NCBI GenBank assembly: GCA_032988165.1 | Contig: JANTQF010000192.1 | Location: 1 to 64,000, forward strand | Direction of reading: 5' to 3' | DNA length: 64,000 bases | From: Emmonsiellopsis sp. PD_33 | Lineage: Eukaryota > Ascomycota > Eurotiomycetes > Onygenales > Ajellomycetaceae | Shown: in pieces, positions 32,351 through 43,952 of the stretch | Numbering within the stretch: position 1 is the first letter of the stretch | Layout: each line of letters begins with the position of its first letter | Program-made: the position numbers and the translations under genes | Notes under the pieces: model-generated | Databases searched by the model: none | What the model saw: the letters and a program-made list of their open reading frames with translations, nothing else | What the model was told of the DNA's origin: nothing

Positions 32351-33364
32351 ATGAACACCACGGTCCGGCGCTTGATGAAAGAAGCCCAAGAGCTCTCCGC
32401 GTCCTCCTCCTCACCCTCTCCACACTTCCACGCACATCCAATATCCGATTCAAACTTCTTCGATTGGCATTTCACTCTCGTTGGCCCGCCAGAACCTTCT
32501 CCCTACGCTAACGGTCTCTACCACGGCCGCATCGTCCTCCCGCCACAATATCCGCTCCGGCCCCCGTCGTTCCGCTTCCTGACCCCTTCCGGTCGATTCG
32601 AGGTAAATCGCGAGATCTGTCTTAGTATAAGTGGCCATCATGAGGAGACGTGGCAGCCTGCATGGGGCATCCGGACAGCCTTAACTGCTATCAGGAGCTT
32701 CATGGAGGGCGATGCGAATGGCCAGATTGGCGGGATCGATGCGAAGGAGGAAACGAGGCGAGAGTGGGCTAAGAGGAGTCGCGAGTGGAAGTGTGATGTT
32801 TGCGCGCAGACAAATCAGGAGATTATCGAGGAGTGGTGGGGAGTTTGTAAGGAGAAGGGGGTCAATGTTCACGAGGAGGCGACTGCGGGGACGGACGGGG
32901 CGGGGAAAGATATTTTGCCTGCTGGTTTGAAGGTGGGATATAAAGATGAGTTGGGCGCCAAGTCGAAGGAAAATACGCCGGAGATAAAGGAGACATCTTC
33001 CGATAATGCCAATTCTGCGTCGACTACAAGTTCTACCCAGATATCAACCTCCACGTCCACAACTACTTCAACGCCCACCCCTAACAACACACCGTCGCAA
33101 ACTTCGCGTGACAGTCCTCCTAATCTAGCAGCAGACATCCCATCCCAGTCACAATCCTCAACTCCGACTCCCACACAAACTACTAATTCCACTCCTGCCA
33201 TCCGAAATAACCCACCCCCCACTCGACAGCAAACAGGCACAGCCCAGGCCGAAGAAGCGTCCACTTCGCCAGACGGGCTTTGGCTTGACAGGGCCATAGT
33301 GGCTGTGGTAATTGCGCTTGTCATAATGATCCTCAAGCACTTCGCTGGCGACGAGGCCGCTTGA
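32351..33364 (+). CDS. Tail-anchored ubiquitin-conjugating enzyme E2, UBE2J1/Ubc6 type, 337 aa
   Basis: Single exon. The UBC domain covers about residues 3-150. The active Cys90 is in EICLSISGHHEETWQPAWGIRTAL, closer by eye to human UBE2J1 than to yeast Ubc6. The helix after it (FMEGDANGQIGGIDAKEETRREWAKRS) also follows UBE2J1. The usual HPN tripeptide of E2s is absent, as expected for this subfamily. A Ser/Thr/Pro-rich linker (about 200-305) leads to one C-terminal membrane helix (AIVAVVIALVIMILKHF, about 314-331), making it a tail-anchored ER protein with the catalytic domain in the cytosol. Such enzymes work with Hrd1/Doa10-type ligases in ER-associated degradation. Upstream bZIP sites would fit stress control. 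Confidence 0.93.
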   Translation: MNTTVRRLMKEAQELSASSSSPSPHFHAHPISDSNFFDWHFTLVGPPEPSPYANGLYHGRIVLPPQYPLRPPSFRFLTPSGRFEVNREICLSISGHHEETWQPAWGIRTALTAIRSFMEGDANGQIGGIDAKEETRREWAKRSREWKCDVCAQTNQEIIEEWWGVCKEKGVNVHEEATAGTDGAGKDILPAGLKVGYKDELGAKSKENTPEIKETSSDNANSASTTSSTQISTSTSTTTSTPTPNNTPSQTSRDSPPNLAADIPSQSQSSTPTPTQTTNSTPAIRNNPPPTRQQTGTAQAEEASTSPDGLWLDRAIVAVVIALVIMILKHFAGDEAA

Positions 33365-33854
33365 TACGAAACGAAACGAAGCAACGAAATTATTTTTATA
33401 TCCCATGACGTCCATCAAAACAAGCGCGTGATATTTGATTCGTTTTATATTATTTTTATTGGTTCCTCGATCCATTCTCGTTTTTCCTTTTCCACCCAAA
33501 ACGTCCGTCGGCTTTTTTTCTTTTTACATAGATCAACGGTGTTATATGCCTCATCCGTTTTTTTAGTTGGATACAGCACCGCTCCTCGGTCTATATATAA
33601 GTTCTTTTTCCAAATCTGGCCCCTCCTTGTATATATTGGGCATCCATCACGCGAAGGCGAATTAATAGCTTGTCAGGACACAGGGATGGGATGGCGCATA
33701 TACGACCAGACCGGGAATCTCAACAATATAGAGTTAAATTTCTAAATTTGATCTCGAATAGATATATGTTCTACAAATTAAAGCATTATTTATGATATTA
33801 TTATTCGTACATTTCATAATTCCGCCCCTTTCTATATCCACCTTTCCCGCCTAG
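33365..33854. other. Intergenic between convergent E2 and transcription factor genes
   Basis: AT- and T-rich 3' flanks of both neighbours. No gene was recognised. Confidence 0.5.
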
Positions 33855-35803
33855 CTATCCAACCAGACCATATAAATTACTCAACCCCTCCCCCCCCCCT
33901 TCCCCTTCCCCCCCCTCAACCTCTCTCCACAAATCCTTCCCGCCCGGATCACACGCACACTCCAACCACATAATCCCACCAACCCACCCCTTCAACCCCT
34001 CCCACCCCACCACACCAACCTGCCTCACCACCCTCCTCAACACCCCCACAAACCACCCCCTCTCCCCCATCCCCATCGCCGCAATCCCCCCCACCACCAA
34101 CACCCACAGCAACAACTGCGTCGCCCTAACCGACGCCGCCCAGTTCACACTCGTCAGCGCCTGCTCCAACGCGCTCTTCAACAACGGCACCAACCGCTCA
34201 AACGGCGCCGTCATGGGCGGCAGCGGGAACAGCACGCCGATGTTATACGTCAGCGCGGCGAGGCGGGCGGTTTCGTACACGGGATGTCGGGCGCGGAAGG
34301 AGGCGTCCATCTCGTCGCTGCCGGGGAGGCTGAGGAGGGTGTACTGGACTATGTTCCTTTGGTCGATCATGGTGGCGGTGATGGGGTTGGTTACTGCGCC
34401 GTCGAGGTAGGTGGAGACAATTGATTGGTAGGAGAGCATTGCTTGGTAGGTTTCTGCGAGGGGCGGGGGGAAGTTGAGGGTGGTGATGAAGGGGCCGAAG
34501 CCGTGGTGGAAGTCTGCGGGGGTGTAGTTAAGGACGGTGGGGAGGGTGGGGGGGATTGGGGTGGTGGGGGATAGGGGGTAGAAGGGGACTGGGGGTTTGG
34601 TGAGGGTTCGGGTCGCGTGGAGGGTTTTGGAGCTGTTGTATTTTTTATTTGGTTCGCTTGTTTAGGGGGGGTTCGATATGTCATATGAATATGGGGGGGG
34701 GGGGATGATTAGGGTAGATAATGTACTCACTATGTCAATATGGCAGTAAATCCAGGCAGCCTAACATTATCCAGACCCCCTCGCAAATTAATCATTTTCT
34801 CCAGCCCACTCGCATGGATCGGATCAATCGTTAATGCCCCGTATATATTAATCCACTGCAACTTCGTCAAAGGCGGATGAAAAGGCGACTTGGCCTTCCA
34901 CTTCAATATGCTCTCATCAAACCTACTCACGGACAGACATTGCACGGCGACAATAATCCCGTCAGAAATGCCAGAAGGGTCCTGCAGCGCCTCGTTGAGC
35001 CCCTGTATCGTTTTATTCTCCAACAATAGAGCTTCGCGGTTTTCCACCCTCCGCCGCGTCAGGTCAAGCCGCTCATGGGCATAGTCGTACATCTTCCGGT
35101 GCGATATAACGCCGAACATCTCGGCGGTAAAGACCGCCGCATCCCCCATTAACATGTCGAACCAGCCAAAGGCGCCAGCGCGCGGACCGCTTGAGAATCC
35201 GGGGATTAGTCCCGGCCAGAGAATTGAGGTAGCTATTTTGGGAGAGAGTAAATAATACGCCGGGCTAAGTACTATGCGGAGGGGGAGGATCCAGGGGGGG
35301 TGTTGGTAGTTCAAGGGATGAAGTGATAACATACAATAATGCACGCATTTGGCCACGAGAGATTCCGGTAAACTCGACGGATAACTCTCGAATGGGTCAA
35401 AACTTCCGCCCAGCAGCGAAGGAGACCCTATCCCACCCCTCTGATACGGGTCACTGCCCGTCCAACCCCTGCTGTGGGTGGGCACTAATATCTCCTGTCC
35501 CTCGTCGCGCTCTAGCTTTAAATCCGCATCCTCAGGCTCCTCCGGTCTGACATGATCGTCCTCTGCACCAGCTCCACCCACAGGCTCAGGCGTTGATGAC
35601 GCGAGCGCTGCCGCGGACGGGGTATTCGAGGATGACGGGGTATCAGCTTCACTGAGCCCTTCACTGCCATTCTTCCCCATCTCATACCAAGCCCACTTGC
35701 CAACATGAGACCGGATCCTCTTTCGGGTTTGTGGCCGGATCTCGGAGGACGGGTTGACATCCACAAAATAAAAGGTCTTTTGGGGCTTTGATTGGCCCCG
35801 CAT
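33855..35803 (-). CDS. Fungal-specific transcription factor domain protein without zinc cluster, 595 aa
   Basis: Exons 35803-35335, 35271-34731 and 34632-33855; introns of 63 and 98 nt (GTATGT and GTGAGT donors). The N-terminus reads KTFYFVDVNPSSEIRPQTRKRIRSHVGKWAWYE, the conserved leader of the Fungal_trans_2-type family whose members often lack the Zn2Cys6 DNA-binding domain. The body (about residues 125-580) is the helical regulatory domain, including ILKWKAKSPFHPPLTKLQWINIYGALTID and a GLEKMINLRGGLDNV block that is characteristic of the family. No Cys6 cluster occurs. It may act as a cofactor or regulator, or bind DNA by other means. The first intron is a multiple of three and lacks stops, so its retention would add 21 residues. 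The 3' part is strongly G-rich on the coding strand. Confidence 0.82.
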
Positions 35804-36954
35804 CTTGAGGTTCTTTTCGCGGGATCGGGGGAGGTAGTTAAGTTATTGTAGATCCTTTGCGGTTGGTGGTGGTCAGAGATGGAGATCTGGCGGGGAAAAA
35901 GTGAGCTGCATCCTGTTTAGGATGTCAGTCCCCAGTTGCCGAAGAAGGCTTATCCCCTTTTTGATCTCTGGCGGTGACAAGCGGGTATTATTCACCCTTG
36001 GCTCCTCGTCAGTGGATAAAAGGGGTGCTGTGTCTGGTTCTGGTTCCAGACCGGCGGGGATAGCCTGATAGAAAGGCTGAAGATGGCCCTCAGATGGGGC
36101 TAGTAACTAACGAGTTAAGCGGATTTCACGCCGGAGTTAAGCGTGAAGATGTTGATTTCGCGCCGGAGTGGCCGGAGGAAAGGCGTTCTGCACAGCGATT
36201 CGGTAATAGTTGCTGGAATCCAGAATAAACCTCCCGTATATCCATCCCAGGTTTCAGATAGAGTGTCGGATATTTGTTTCCATAAGATTGGATCAGATTT
36301 GAAAAGAAATAGGGCAGAATGTCAGAACCTTAAAACATAAATAAAAACCCGTCACAGCACCGCAGTAGTTATTATTAATTAATAGTTCATCTTGGCAGAA
36401 GTTGTTGAAGAAACTCAAAAAGAATGAAAGCAGGGCGTGGGGATAGCGCACTTGCAGCTGCATAATTGCAATGAAGAGCTGTGAGAGCTGGAGATAGGCC
36501 TAAAATATGTAGCAGATTTCTAGTTGAACTAATGGGGTGAATTATTAACTAGTAGTCAACTCGAGGGCTTCATGGATTTATCATCTTTTTCATTTTGATT
36601 CTAGTCTGCTTGTGTGGGTTCTGGGGGTACTAGCTATGAGAGTAGCACTTGGTGGGGAGGCGTGGATTCTGAGAGTACTGCGATGGGCAGCAATGGTGAG
36701 GTTGAGGAATAGCAATTCTACAGATGGAGATAGTCTGTCGCGCCCAGGTTAATGATCTCAGCAGGCGGCAGTGAGATGCTTTTTTTCCGCAGGACAGCGT
36801 TGTAGCATATATATATTCATTGCATAAAGATAGACCGCATGTTTTGGGGGCAAAACCGACTATATACCCCTGCACTCTGTACACTGCCCTCATACCGATA
36901 GCTATAATATACACACTAATAGTTAATCACAAACAAAGATAATGAAACCACGAA
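35804..36954. other. Intergenic: promoter of the transcription factor gene and 3' region of tfc3
   Basis: No gene was recognised. Near 36112-36172 a GCCGGAGT-type word repeats, and a 7-bp inverted repeat (TTCACGC / GCGTGAA, 36125-36131 and 36141-36147) surrounds a 9-nt spacer. Confidence 0.5.
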
Positions 36955-39900
36955 TCACATACTCCCCTTCAAGTCCTGTACAACTAACCACCACCATTCT
37001 TTCACCCCCCACCCATCCAACCCACCAAGCCGCTCAACAACCCCCGCCTCCTCCATCCATTCCAGAACCAAGCCAACCTCCCACTCATCAATATGCGGCC
37101 GGAAAATCTGACTAATATCCCTCGTCTTCAGCCCAGGTCTAGCCGCCACATACCCCACAACCCCCGCAACGACAAGGTCCCAAAGCATCTTGACGAATTT
37201 CCCGTGTATATCAAACCACAGTGGGATCTTGTAGAGGGGAGGAATGCCTTCCGAAGGCGGAAAATCAAGCGGTAGATCACCCCGTGGGATAGAATTTGGC
37301 AAGTGAACTGGATTTCCATAGATATATCTGCCGGGGACGGGGCGGATTTCGACATCGAAGCGCAATTTTCCTTTATCCATCATGCGGGTCAAGTAGCCGC
37401 CGTCTGTCAGGCCATATTTGTCCTTGGGCGGGTTACGGGGCCACATTGTTATCCGGCCTTCGGCAAATAGGTTGATCAGGACAAGGATGTCGCCATCCTC
37501 CGCGTCGTAATTTACATCGCACTTCCCTTCCAGGTGTAACTGTGTGTCCAGAATCGTTGTCTTGAAGGTAACCGCGCGCTTGAGCTGAGTTGCTTCGATG
37601 GCTCGTTTGCGGCCAAATGCGTGCACAAAGTACTCTGTCACGTCGTAGTTACGCCCTGGGGTGACTCTACCCCTATTACCCATCGAGATGACACGTTCAG
37701 TGATAAGAGACTGTATAGCCCGGCCGACAAGTTCTTCACCTAAGTATTCGAGCATTTTCCGTGCCGTGGTTGGATCATACGATTCCTCTGGCGTAATTAC
37801 ATTCGCTCGTACCCATGTTTTAGCTATTTTCAGACGCTCGGCGTATGGGGATTGGCGTTCTCGTTTGATACCATCTTCGCAGACTGGAATTGAAAAGTGC
37901 GCACCAGCCAATAAAGCTTGTTTTCGGGGAATGGTAACCTGGGTACTGTGTTGATACATCTCGTCGATACTTTGCATAGGGTCAAGCCGCACATCGAAGA
38001 GGCTATTGAATTGCTCGCGGTTTGCTGGGAGGCTGGGGAGGTTGTCCGAGCGAGGCATTTCCAGCTGGCTCTTCGCCCACTCGACGACAGACTGCCAATC
38101 GTACCTGGTGAGATCACCATAGTCAATAGGAGGCACTTGATCCCTTTCGTACGCTTCGGCAAATCGATCTTGAAAGTCGCTCTGCATTTTGGACATTTGA
38201 AGGCGATTTTTAGAAAGGATTGCCTTTCCTCGATCTCGGATGAATTTGCTGTCATAGTCAGGGAAAGCCAAAGTAACAAGGTGCCAGTCAACCATTTTCC
38301 CCTCCAGTCCACCAGCAAGCGTCCGAACAACGACTATTGCAATGGTAAGCTTTTGAACCATATCATCAGACAAAAATTTAACCAGCTTATTTCGCCGAGC
38401 CCCGGAAGCAGGCCCTTTAGTCGTTTTCTCGGTTTTCGGTTCTTGAAATTGAGAGAGCCGTCGGTTAACGGGCACATCGGCGGGTTTCCGAGCGCGGGTA
38501 CCACCTGTACGGCGAGAAGTTTGCCCAAGCGGCGTAGATTCGATCCTGAAAGGGGCCAACTTTCGCCTTTCTTGATACAAAGGTGGTGCTGTACGTTCCC
38601 TCTGTCTTCGTATGGGCTCATTCTGGTCAAATTGCACTGATCCTTGCAGGGGTGCAGACTCAAAGGGACCGGGTATCCCATGGTTGATATATGTCCATCC
38701 CTCCTTCTTTGTATCGAACAGCTCTTGGTTCCTAGTCTCCCACCTTCCTACAGCATCAATCTCGGAAATTACCTTAGTGGAAACCGGATCTGCGATATTC
38801 GATATGCTGAGCGGCCACTCATCCGTCATCGAAAGGATATCATCGAGCGATCCGGGCAAGCCGGTAGATACACGGGCTGGCGGCCTCTTCATCGTCCAGC
38901 TGGGCTTGCCGAACCCAGTTCCAAAAGTACCAGTTGGATGGTGAAATGGCTGAGGCGGACACAGAAAACCGGTATATTGCTGCCTTCTCGATATTGGGAG
39001 AATACCTCTTCTGGATACCCGGAAATCTGGCACCAATGGAGTACTTGTTTCATTGAATTCATGGCTAGGGCCAACAGCGGTACCTCGTGGTACTGTCAAC
39101 GCATTGAGCAAGGAATGGGATTTTGGCCGCCTCCTGGTGCTCTCAAGTCGTTGTACAACCCGCCCTTGGGGCCTCTTAGTAATACCACCAGAGTCGTACT
39201 TGTTGACGCTAGGGGTCCTCAATTCTGGTGGCTTCATCCTTGCGGGAACTTGATGTAAAGTCACCATCACCTCGCCCTCCATTTGTGGAAGCTTGGCTGG
39301 AACTCGCGATAATGTTGCGTGTGACTTCTTCAGTGACAGATCAATTTCTGGTCCAGGTGGGAAGTATAGCTGTGGATCAGCTTCCAGCATCCGTCTTTGC
39401 ATTTCCAAGACCAAAGGGTCAGTGGCCGATATTTCCGGTTTCGCAAGCAGAGACTTCGTAACGATTAGACCTTTTTTGTTCCTCCCACTAAAGGTGAACT
39501 GCCGGAGTTTCCCCCCCTCGACTAAAGTTTTGGCTGCAGACCTAATTGTCCTATAATCCGGCCTTTCAGTTTGTCTAGTTTTCAACCAAGCGGTTGTGAA
39601 GGGATACCATAACTCGGAACCGAGAGGGTAAATCCCACCGCAGGTATCTATGACATCCATAATGATTTTTCTTCGAAGCATCGCGATTGAGCCGCCTCGC
39701 AAGTCTGCCTTCTTCGGCCTTGGTTTATCCTTGAGATCTGCTGTCAATTCAGGTGTGGAGGAACCGATCTCATGGGGCTGAGAGAGGGTTGTTCGCTCTG
39801 CGGCAGCCTCGCTTTCAAGCCTGGACGACACATCTGTAGTATTCAAACTAGAGACTGCTTCGGTGATCGGTCTCAACACGGCTGGGGTTTCTGTCACTCT

Positions 39901-42900
39901 TTCGATCTCTGTTTGGCGAGCAGGAATTGTATCACCGCCAGCTCTTTCCATCGCGACTTCGACAGACTGGGCTCCGGCTGCTGTATCTCGAATTCCAGGA
40001 TGTTCATCCCTATTCTCGTCGTGTGCCTCTGCGGTTGAAGGATGGGTCACAGAATCAGACAATACCGACCGCGTCGGGGCCGTCGCTGGTCGTTCCAGGG
40101 CTGGAGGAGAACGTTCTTTGTCATCATCCTGATGAGCTTGACTAGGCTGTCCCTCCTCTGGAGACTGTATTTCCATTTCTCGGCGTTCATTTGGTTGCCC
40201 GGAATCCACAGTACTCTCACTTGTCTTCTGTCTTTTCGCACTCTGCCTCCCCTGAACGGACATGGACGGTGTCTCCACCTGCCGTGGTTTACGGCCCCTT
40301 TTACCGACAGATGGTGCCACGACTGGTGGACCGCCATCGGACGGTTGAACTGGAGTGGTAGGCGTGGTTGTACTTCCTGGTTCAGCTTCTTCCGTCTCAT
40401 CCCTTGTAGTAGATTTCTTCGTTGGCGGAGCACGCTTCTTTTTCGGCGGTCTACCGGGTCCACCCTTTCTCTTAGGTCGTGGCGGGGACTCTGCTAGTAG
40501 TATGTCCTCCCGTTCTTCTGCATCAGGTTCGTTGTATTTCCTTTTCTTTGGTGGCGCGAGCGTCCGCGCTGGGGAAGCTGCGGTTTCCGAGGGGCCAACA
40601 TCCATCCGAACCGGGGATGGCGGTCGGCTAGAAATAGGCGCCATATTTACGGCGGTAAATTCAGCTCCCGTGCCATTCTCCTCCTCGGTTTGACGAACCG
40701 TGATTGCTTCTTCCTGCACAAACCAACCCAAGTCTTTCAATTTGTCGGATTTGATCACCGCAATCCGACTTTTGCCAGGGCGTCCTCGTGCTTTCCCGAC
40801 TGGCCGTCGCTTCCCGTAAGGAGTAATAAAAATCCCTGGGCCAGGTCGTTCCATCACAAGAACGCTATACTCAGTCCAACTCTCGTCGAATCCCTGAGCT
40901 TCTAATTTTTCCTTCTCCGACATCCCAGCGTACGGGTCAACGAACTCCTTCACTTTCTTCTGTCTTTTTGTTGGTCGTATCTCCTCTGCGTCAAGCATTT
41001 CCACAAGATCTGGAGATTCGCCAAGACCCGCCTCAGATCCCCTCCGCTTGCGTTCCCGCGTGGCCAAAGTTGACTCGGGGGTCAAAGACCCTTCCTCCAG
41101 TGATTCCCGGTATCTGGCTAATCTTTCAGTTTGACCAGAAATTAGCCTTCCTCGGAAGCGCACCACTATCATGTAATTAGTACGTTAGTTTACATAAAAC
41201 CAGGGCTTATGACATACCATAGTTTCCTTTTTTGGTTTTTAGGGCGACTGGATCAAACGTCGTAATAACATAATTGTGTGGTTTTGCTGTCTCCAAACAG
41301 CTCCGAAGCGTTGCGTCGCCACCATTCAAAAGATTTGAGGGTGTTTCATCCATAGAAAATCCATACTCATCTAGTCGAGGCTTAGCATCGACTGGGGGGG
41401 GTTTGATGGCAGATTTCCCGCTTGGCACAAATTCCACGGCTTCCCATGAGGCGTATCCATCATCCACTAGGGAGGCGAAATTTCGCAGGGAGTAATGGAT
41501 GTAGATCTTAGCCGTTCCTCGCAGCCCTACATCTCGAACCAAAGAAAGGTGTCTAAGGTGCACTGGCTGAGATATCTGCCATGTTTCGACGAGTCGCGAG
41601 ATGAATGATTCCAGTGGCCGCTGGAAGAACTGGCCCGTACATGCTACAGTAATACCCTTGAAGGAAAAAATGAGTAAGCAATTCTAGTAACGTCAAATTA
41701 ACGAACAGTAGACTCACCCTATTGGTTATCCCTTCACGCCCAGCTTTATCGATAATGTCAAATATCATATTAGACAAAGGTCGGTCAGGAGTCCATTGGG
41801 GTACAATCCGGCCGACCTGTTCCAAATATTCCACCTCGGGTTCGTTGGCGATATCCCTTTTAATCACAGGGAATTCTTCACCACCATCCTGCTGGCTTTG
41901 CTCCTGATCAACTTCCATCATGTCCGCATCTTCCTGCTCTAGGTACGACATCAAACTACGACTGTCTTCGTGGAACAGCCGCAGATCGGTTTCGGTAGGT
42001 TCGCGGATAAGCATGATGGACGGATGTCGACTCTTCATAACGTCGGAATATTGAGAAACCGCTCTTACACGACGAACGCAGCCTATTCTTTCCAATTTCC
42101 GGATGGCTCTCCCCAAAACTTTCCCCCTCCATCGATCTTCCATTCCGAGCTTCGCCTTCAGGTCGATCCGTGTAATAACATTGTACTCCTTTAAGCATTG
42201 GAAAAGCTTATCAACGAGCATGGGGAAGTCAATAACAGCGGCCGGTTCACCGGGCACGCCGCCCTCGACTTGTGGTTCAAATCCACCGTCCTCATCTGGC
42301 TTAGAGCGAATAAATTTTCGCAGAGTACATAAGCTTGTTCGAGCCGATTTATGTTGTATAGCCCGTTTTTCAATATATCCTTTCTGGCTTAAAGAATCGG
42401 TTCGCTTTGGGATGGAGCGTTTATCTTGTCCGCTGAGTATAGCCAAATCAGGCTGGAAAATTCCCTGTGATTTTCGGGATGCAATGATCGATAACAGAGC
42501 AAATTCGAGAGGCAGAACTCTGGATATGTCAGGTTCATGGCCGGCAATGGCAAGCCACATCCGCTCTTCTGAAACAAAAACACGTAGCCCATTATCAAAT
42601 TTCGAAATGGATCCGGATTCCGCGTTGTCCCTCGGATCAGCAGAGGGGATATGTTCATTTGCGGTGCTTCCAGCGTTTTGGACTTGCACTTGGTCCAGGG
42701 TTAAGTTATTTCCCTCTCTATTCTTGCCCACAGATACCTCTGGGTTTCTCGTCAGCCACATCCATACATTCTGTCTGAACCTATGGTCAATAGTAGGCAC
42801 ACGACCAACACCACCACCCAAGTGAGTGGTGTTATCACTTTGACGGGAGCCATAGAAGTCATCAATGAAGGCGAGTACTTGGGTTGGAGATGCGCCTATT

Positions 42901-43225
42901 TATTGGTCAGTGGACAGATTTGCTTATAGGCCAGTTTCCCTGGTGGAAAGGGATGGGCGAAGTCAAAACAAAAACAAGAAGACATCCTGCAAATGACATA
43001 GCAAAGGATATGACGTCGACAAACGCTAGAACACCCTCCAGATAATGAAAAAACAAACCCTAAAGAACACAGAGACTGTACATATATGCGCTCATATATA
43101 TGCTCCTATTGCAGGGGGAAAACTCGAAGGCGTCTGAAAAACACAAGGGCCAGCATACCTTGAGCGCCACAAAGCGATATCTCGCCCAGCAAAAATTCGA
43201 TGAGCTCTCTCACACTCCGGGCCAT
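36955..43225 (-). CDS. tfc3: TFIIIC B-box-binding subunit Tfc3 (tau138 type), 1964 aa
   Basis: Exons 43225-43159, 42895-41718, 41656-41218 and 41165-36955. Phases 1, 0 and 1 all match, giving 1964 codons. The N-terminus MARSVRELIEFLLGEISLCGAQGASPTQVLAFIDDFYG is the family's typical beginning. Residues of about 150-215 (LPLEFALLSIIASRKSQGIFQPDLAIL ... KGYIEKR) form the B-block-binding winged helix that contacts the tRNA-gene B box. A second winged-helix-like block follows (about 255-320). The region of about 690-860 is disordered and basic, with AT-hook-like cores (GRPGK, GPGRPPKKKR, KRGRKPR). The C-terminal 450 residues are again structured (LLAGAHFSIPVCEDGIKRERQSPYAERL). Tfc3 recruits TFIIIB and thus RNA polymerase III to tRNA genes. 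A B-box-bearing tRNA relic lies just upstream of this gene. Confidence 0.9.
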
Positions 43226-43291
43226 GGTTCCATTTTTCCTATGCAGGAAGGGATCTCGGGGGTAGAGATATATTTTGGTCACTCCATGCGG

Positions 43292-43347
43292 TGCCGACAG
43301 CGGGAATCGAACTTGCGACGTTGTGGTGTGGACAATGGTGTGTCGTC
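43292..43347 (-). pseudogene. Truncated tRNA-like relic with near-consensus B box
   Basis: Read on the minus strand, a 56-nt segment starts GACGACA and ends TGTCGGCA, so six of seven acceptor-stem pairs form. A TTGT/ACAA stem with a 7-nt loop follows. The T-arm region AGTTCGATTCC (43313-43303) matches the TFIIIC B-box consensus GGTTCGANTCC except for the first base. The D arm, and with it the A box, is missing, and the T stem has two mismatches, so this is not a working tRNA gene. Confidence 0.5.
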
Positions 43348-43656
43348 AAATCAGAAGGCGGTCTGTGCGTTTTCTGTGGCGAGAATATGCATGGTTACAT
43401 AACGGCACCACGTGACTACGCCTTGGCGTTCAGCTGTTTTCCATCTGATCTTCCTTCTATTATTTCCTTCTTCACAACTTCAAAGCATACTGAACCATTT
43501 TGTTATCAACACATCAGTCTCAGCAAAGATGGCTTCTTGCGCATTCAAGAGGCTGAAAACTGCCACGACCCCAGCAAGTTTGTACTAATTTACTGATCTG
43601 GTCCAGGCACCATGACTAATCTAGCCGATAATGATGTCAGCCTGAGCCAGTGGCGT

Positions 43657-43664
43657 TGACGTCA
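43657..43664. promoter_or_regulatory. CRE palindrome TGACGTCA
   Basis: A perfect 8-bp CRE about 290 bp upstream of the membrane protein start codon, between the two divergent genes. It is the same word found upstream of the E2 gene at 32096. Confidence 0.35.
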
Positions 43665-43952
43665 CCAAGGACGGAGACCTGCTCCAGTCGAATTTTTTTA
43701 TTGGAAGCAACTGGCATTTTTCGTCTAGGTCCGGGCCGGATGCATTGCCTCCGTCTCCAGCGAAGGAGAACTAGAGGCTATATAGAGTCCGCAGGTCCGC
43801 CACCCGCTCGAAAAATGCCTTCAACAAGCTGAAGAAATAATCTCCCTACTGCTCATTCCAAGCGATTGTTCTATCGTTCGTTTCTTCAGTCTATAGAAAG
43901 AGGTTCTCTCGATATGGACCAGACTTAAACCTGTCAGCCTACAATACTATTC

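Larger units (their letters stand above)
43226..43952. other. Divergent promoter region of tfc3 and the membrane protein gene
   Basis: Holds the tRNA-like relic (43292-43347), a CACGTG at 43409-43414 and a TGACGTCA palindrome at 43657-43664. No protein gene was recognised. Confidence 0.55.

Noticed and set aside
43292..43365. Functional tRNA gene
   Set aside because: The D arm and A box are missing and the T stem has two mismatches; kept only as a relic with a B box.
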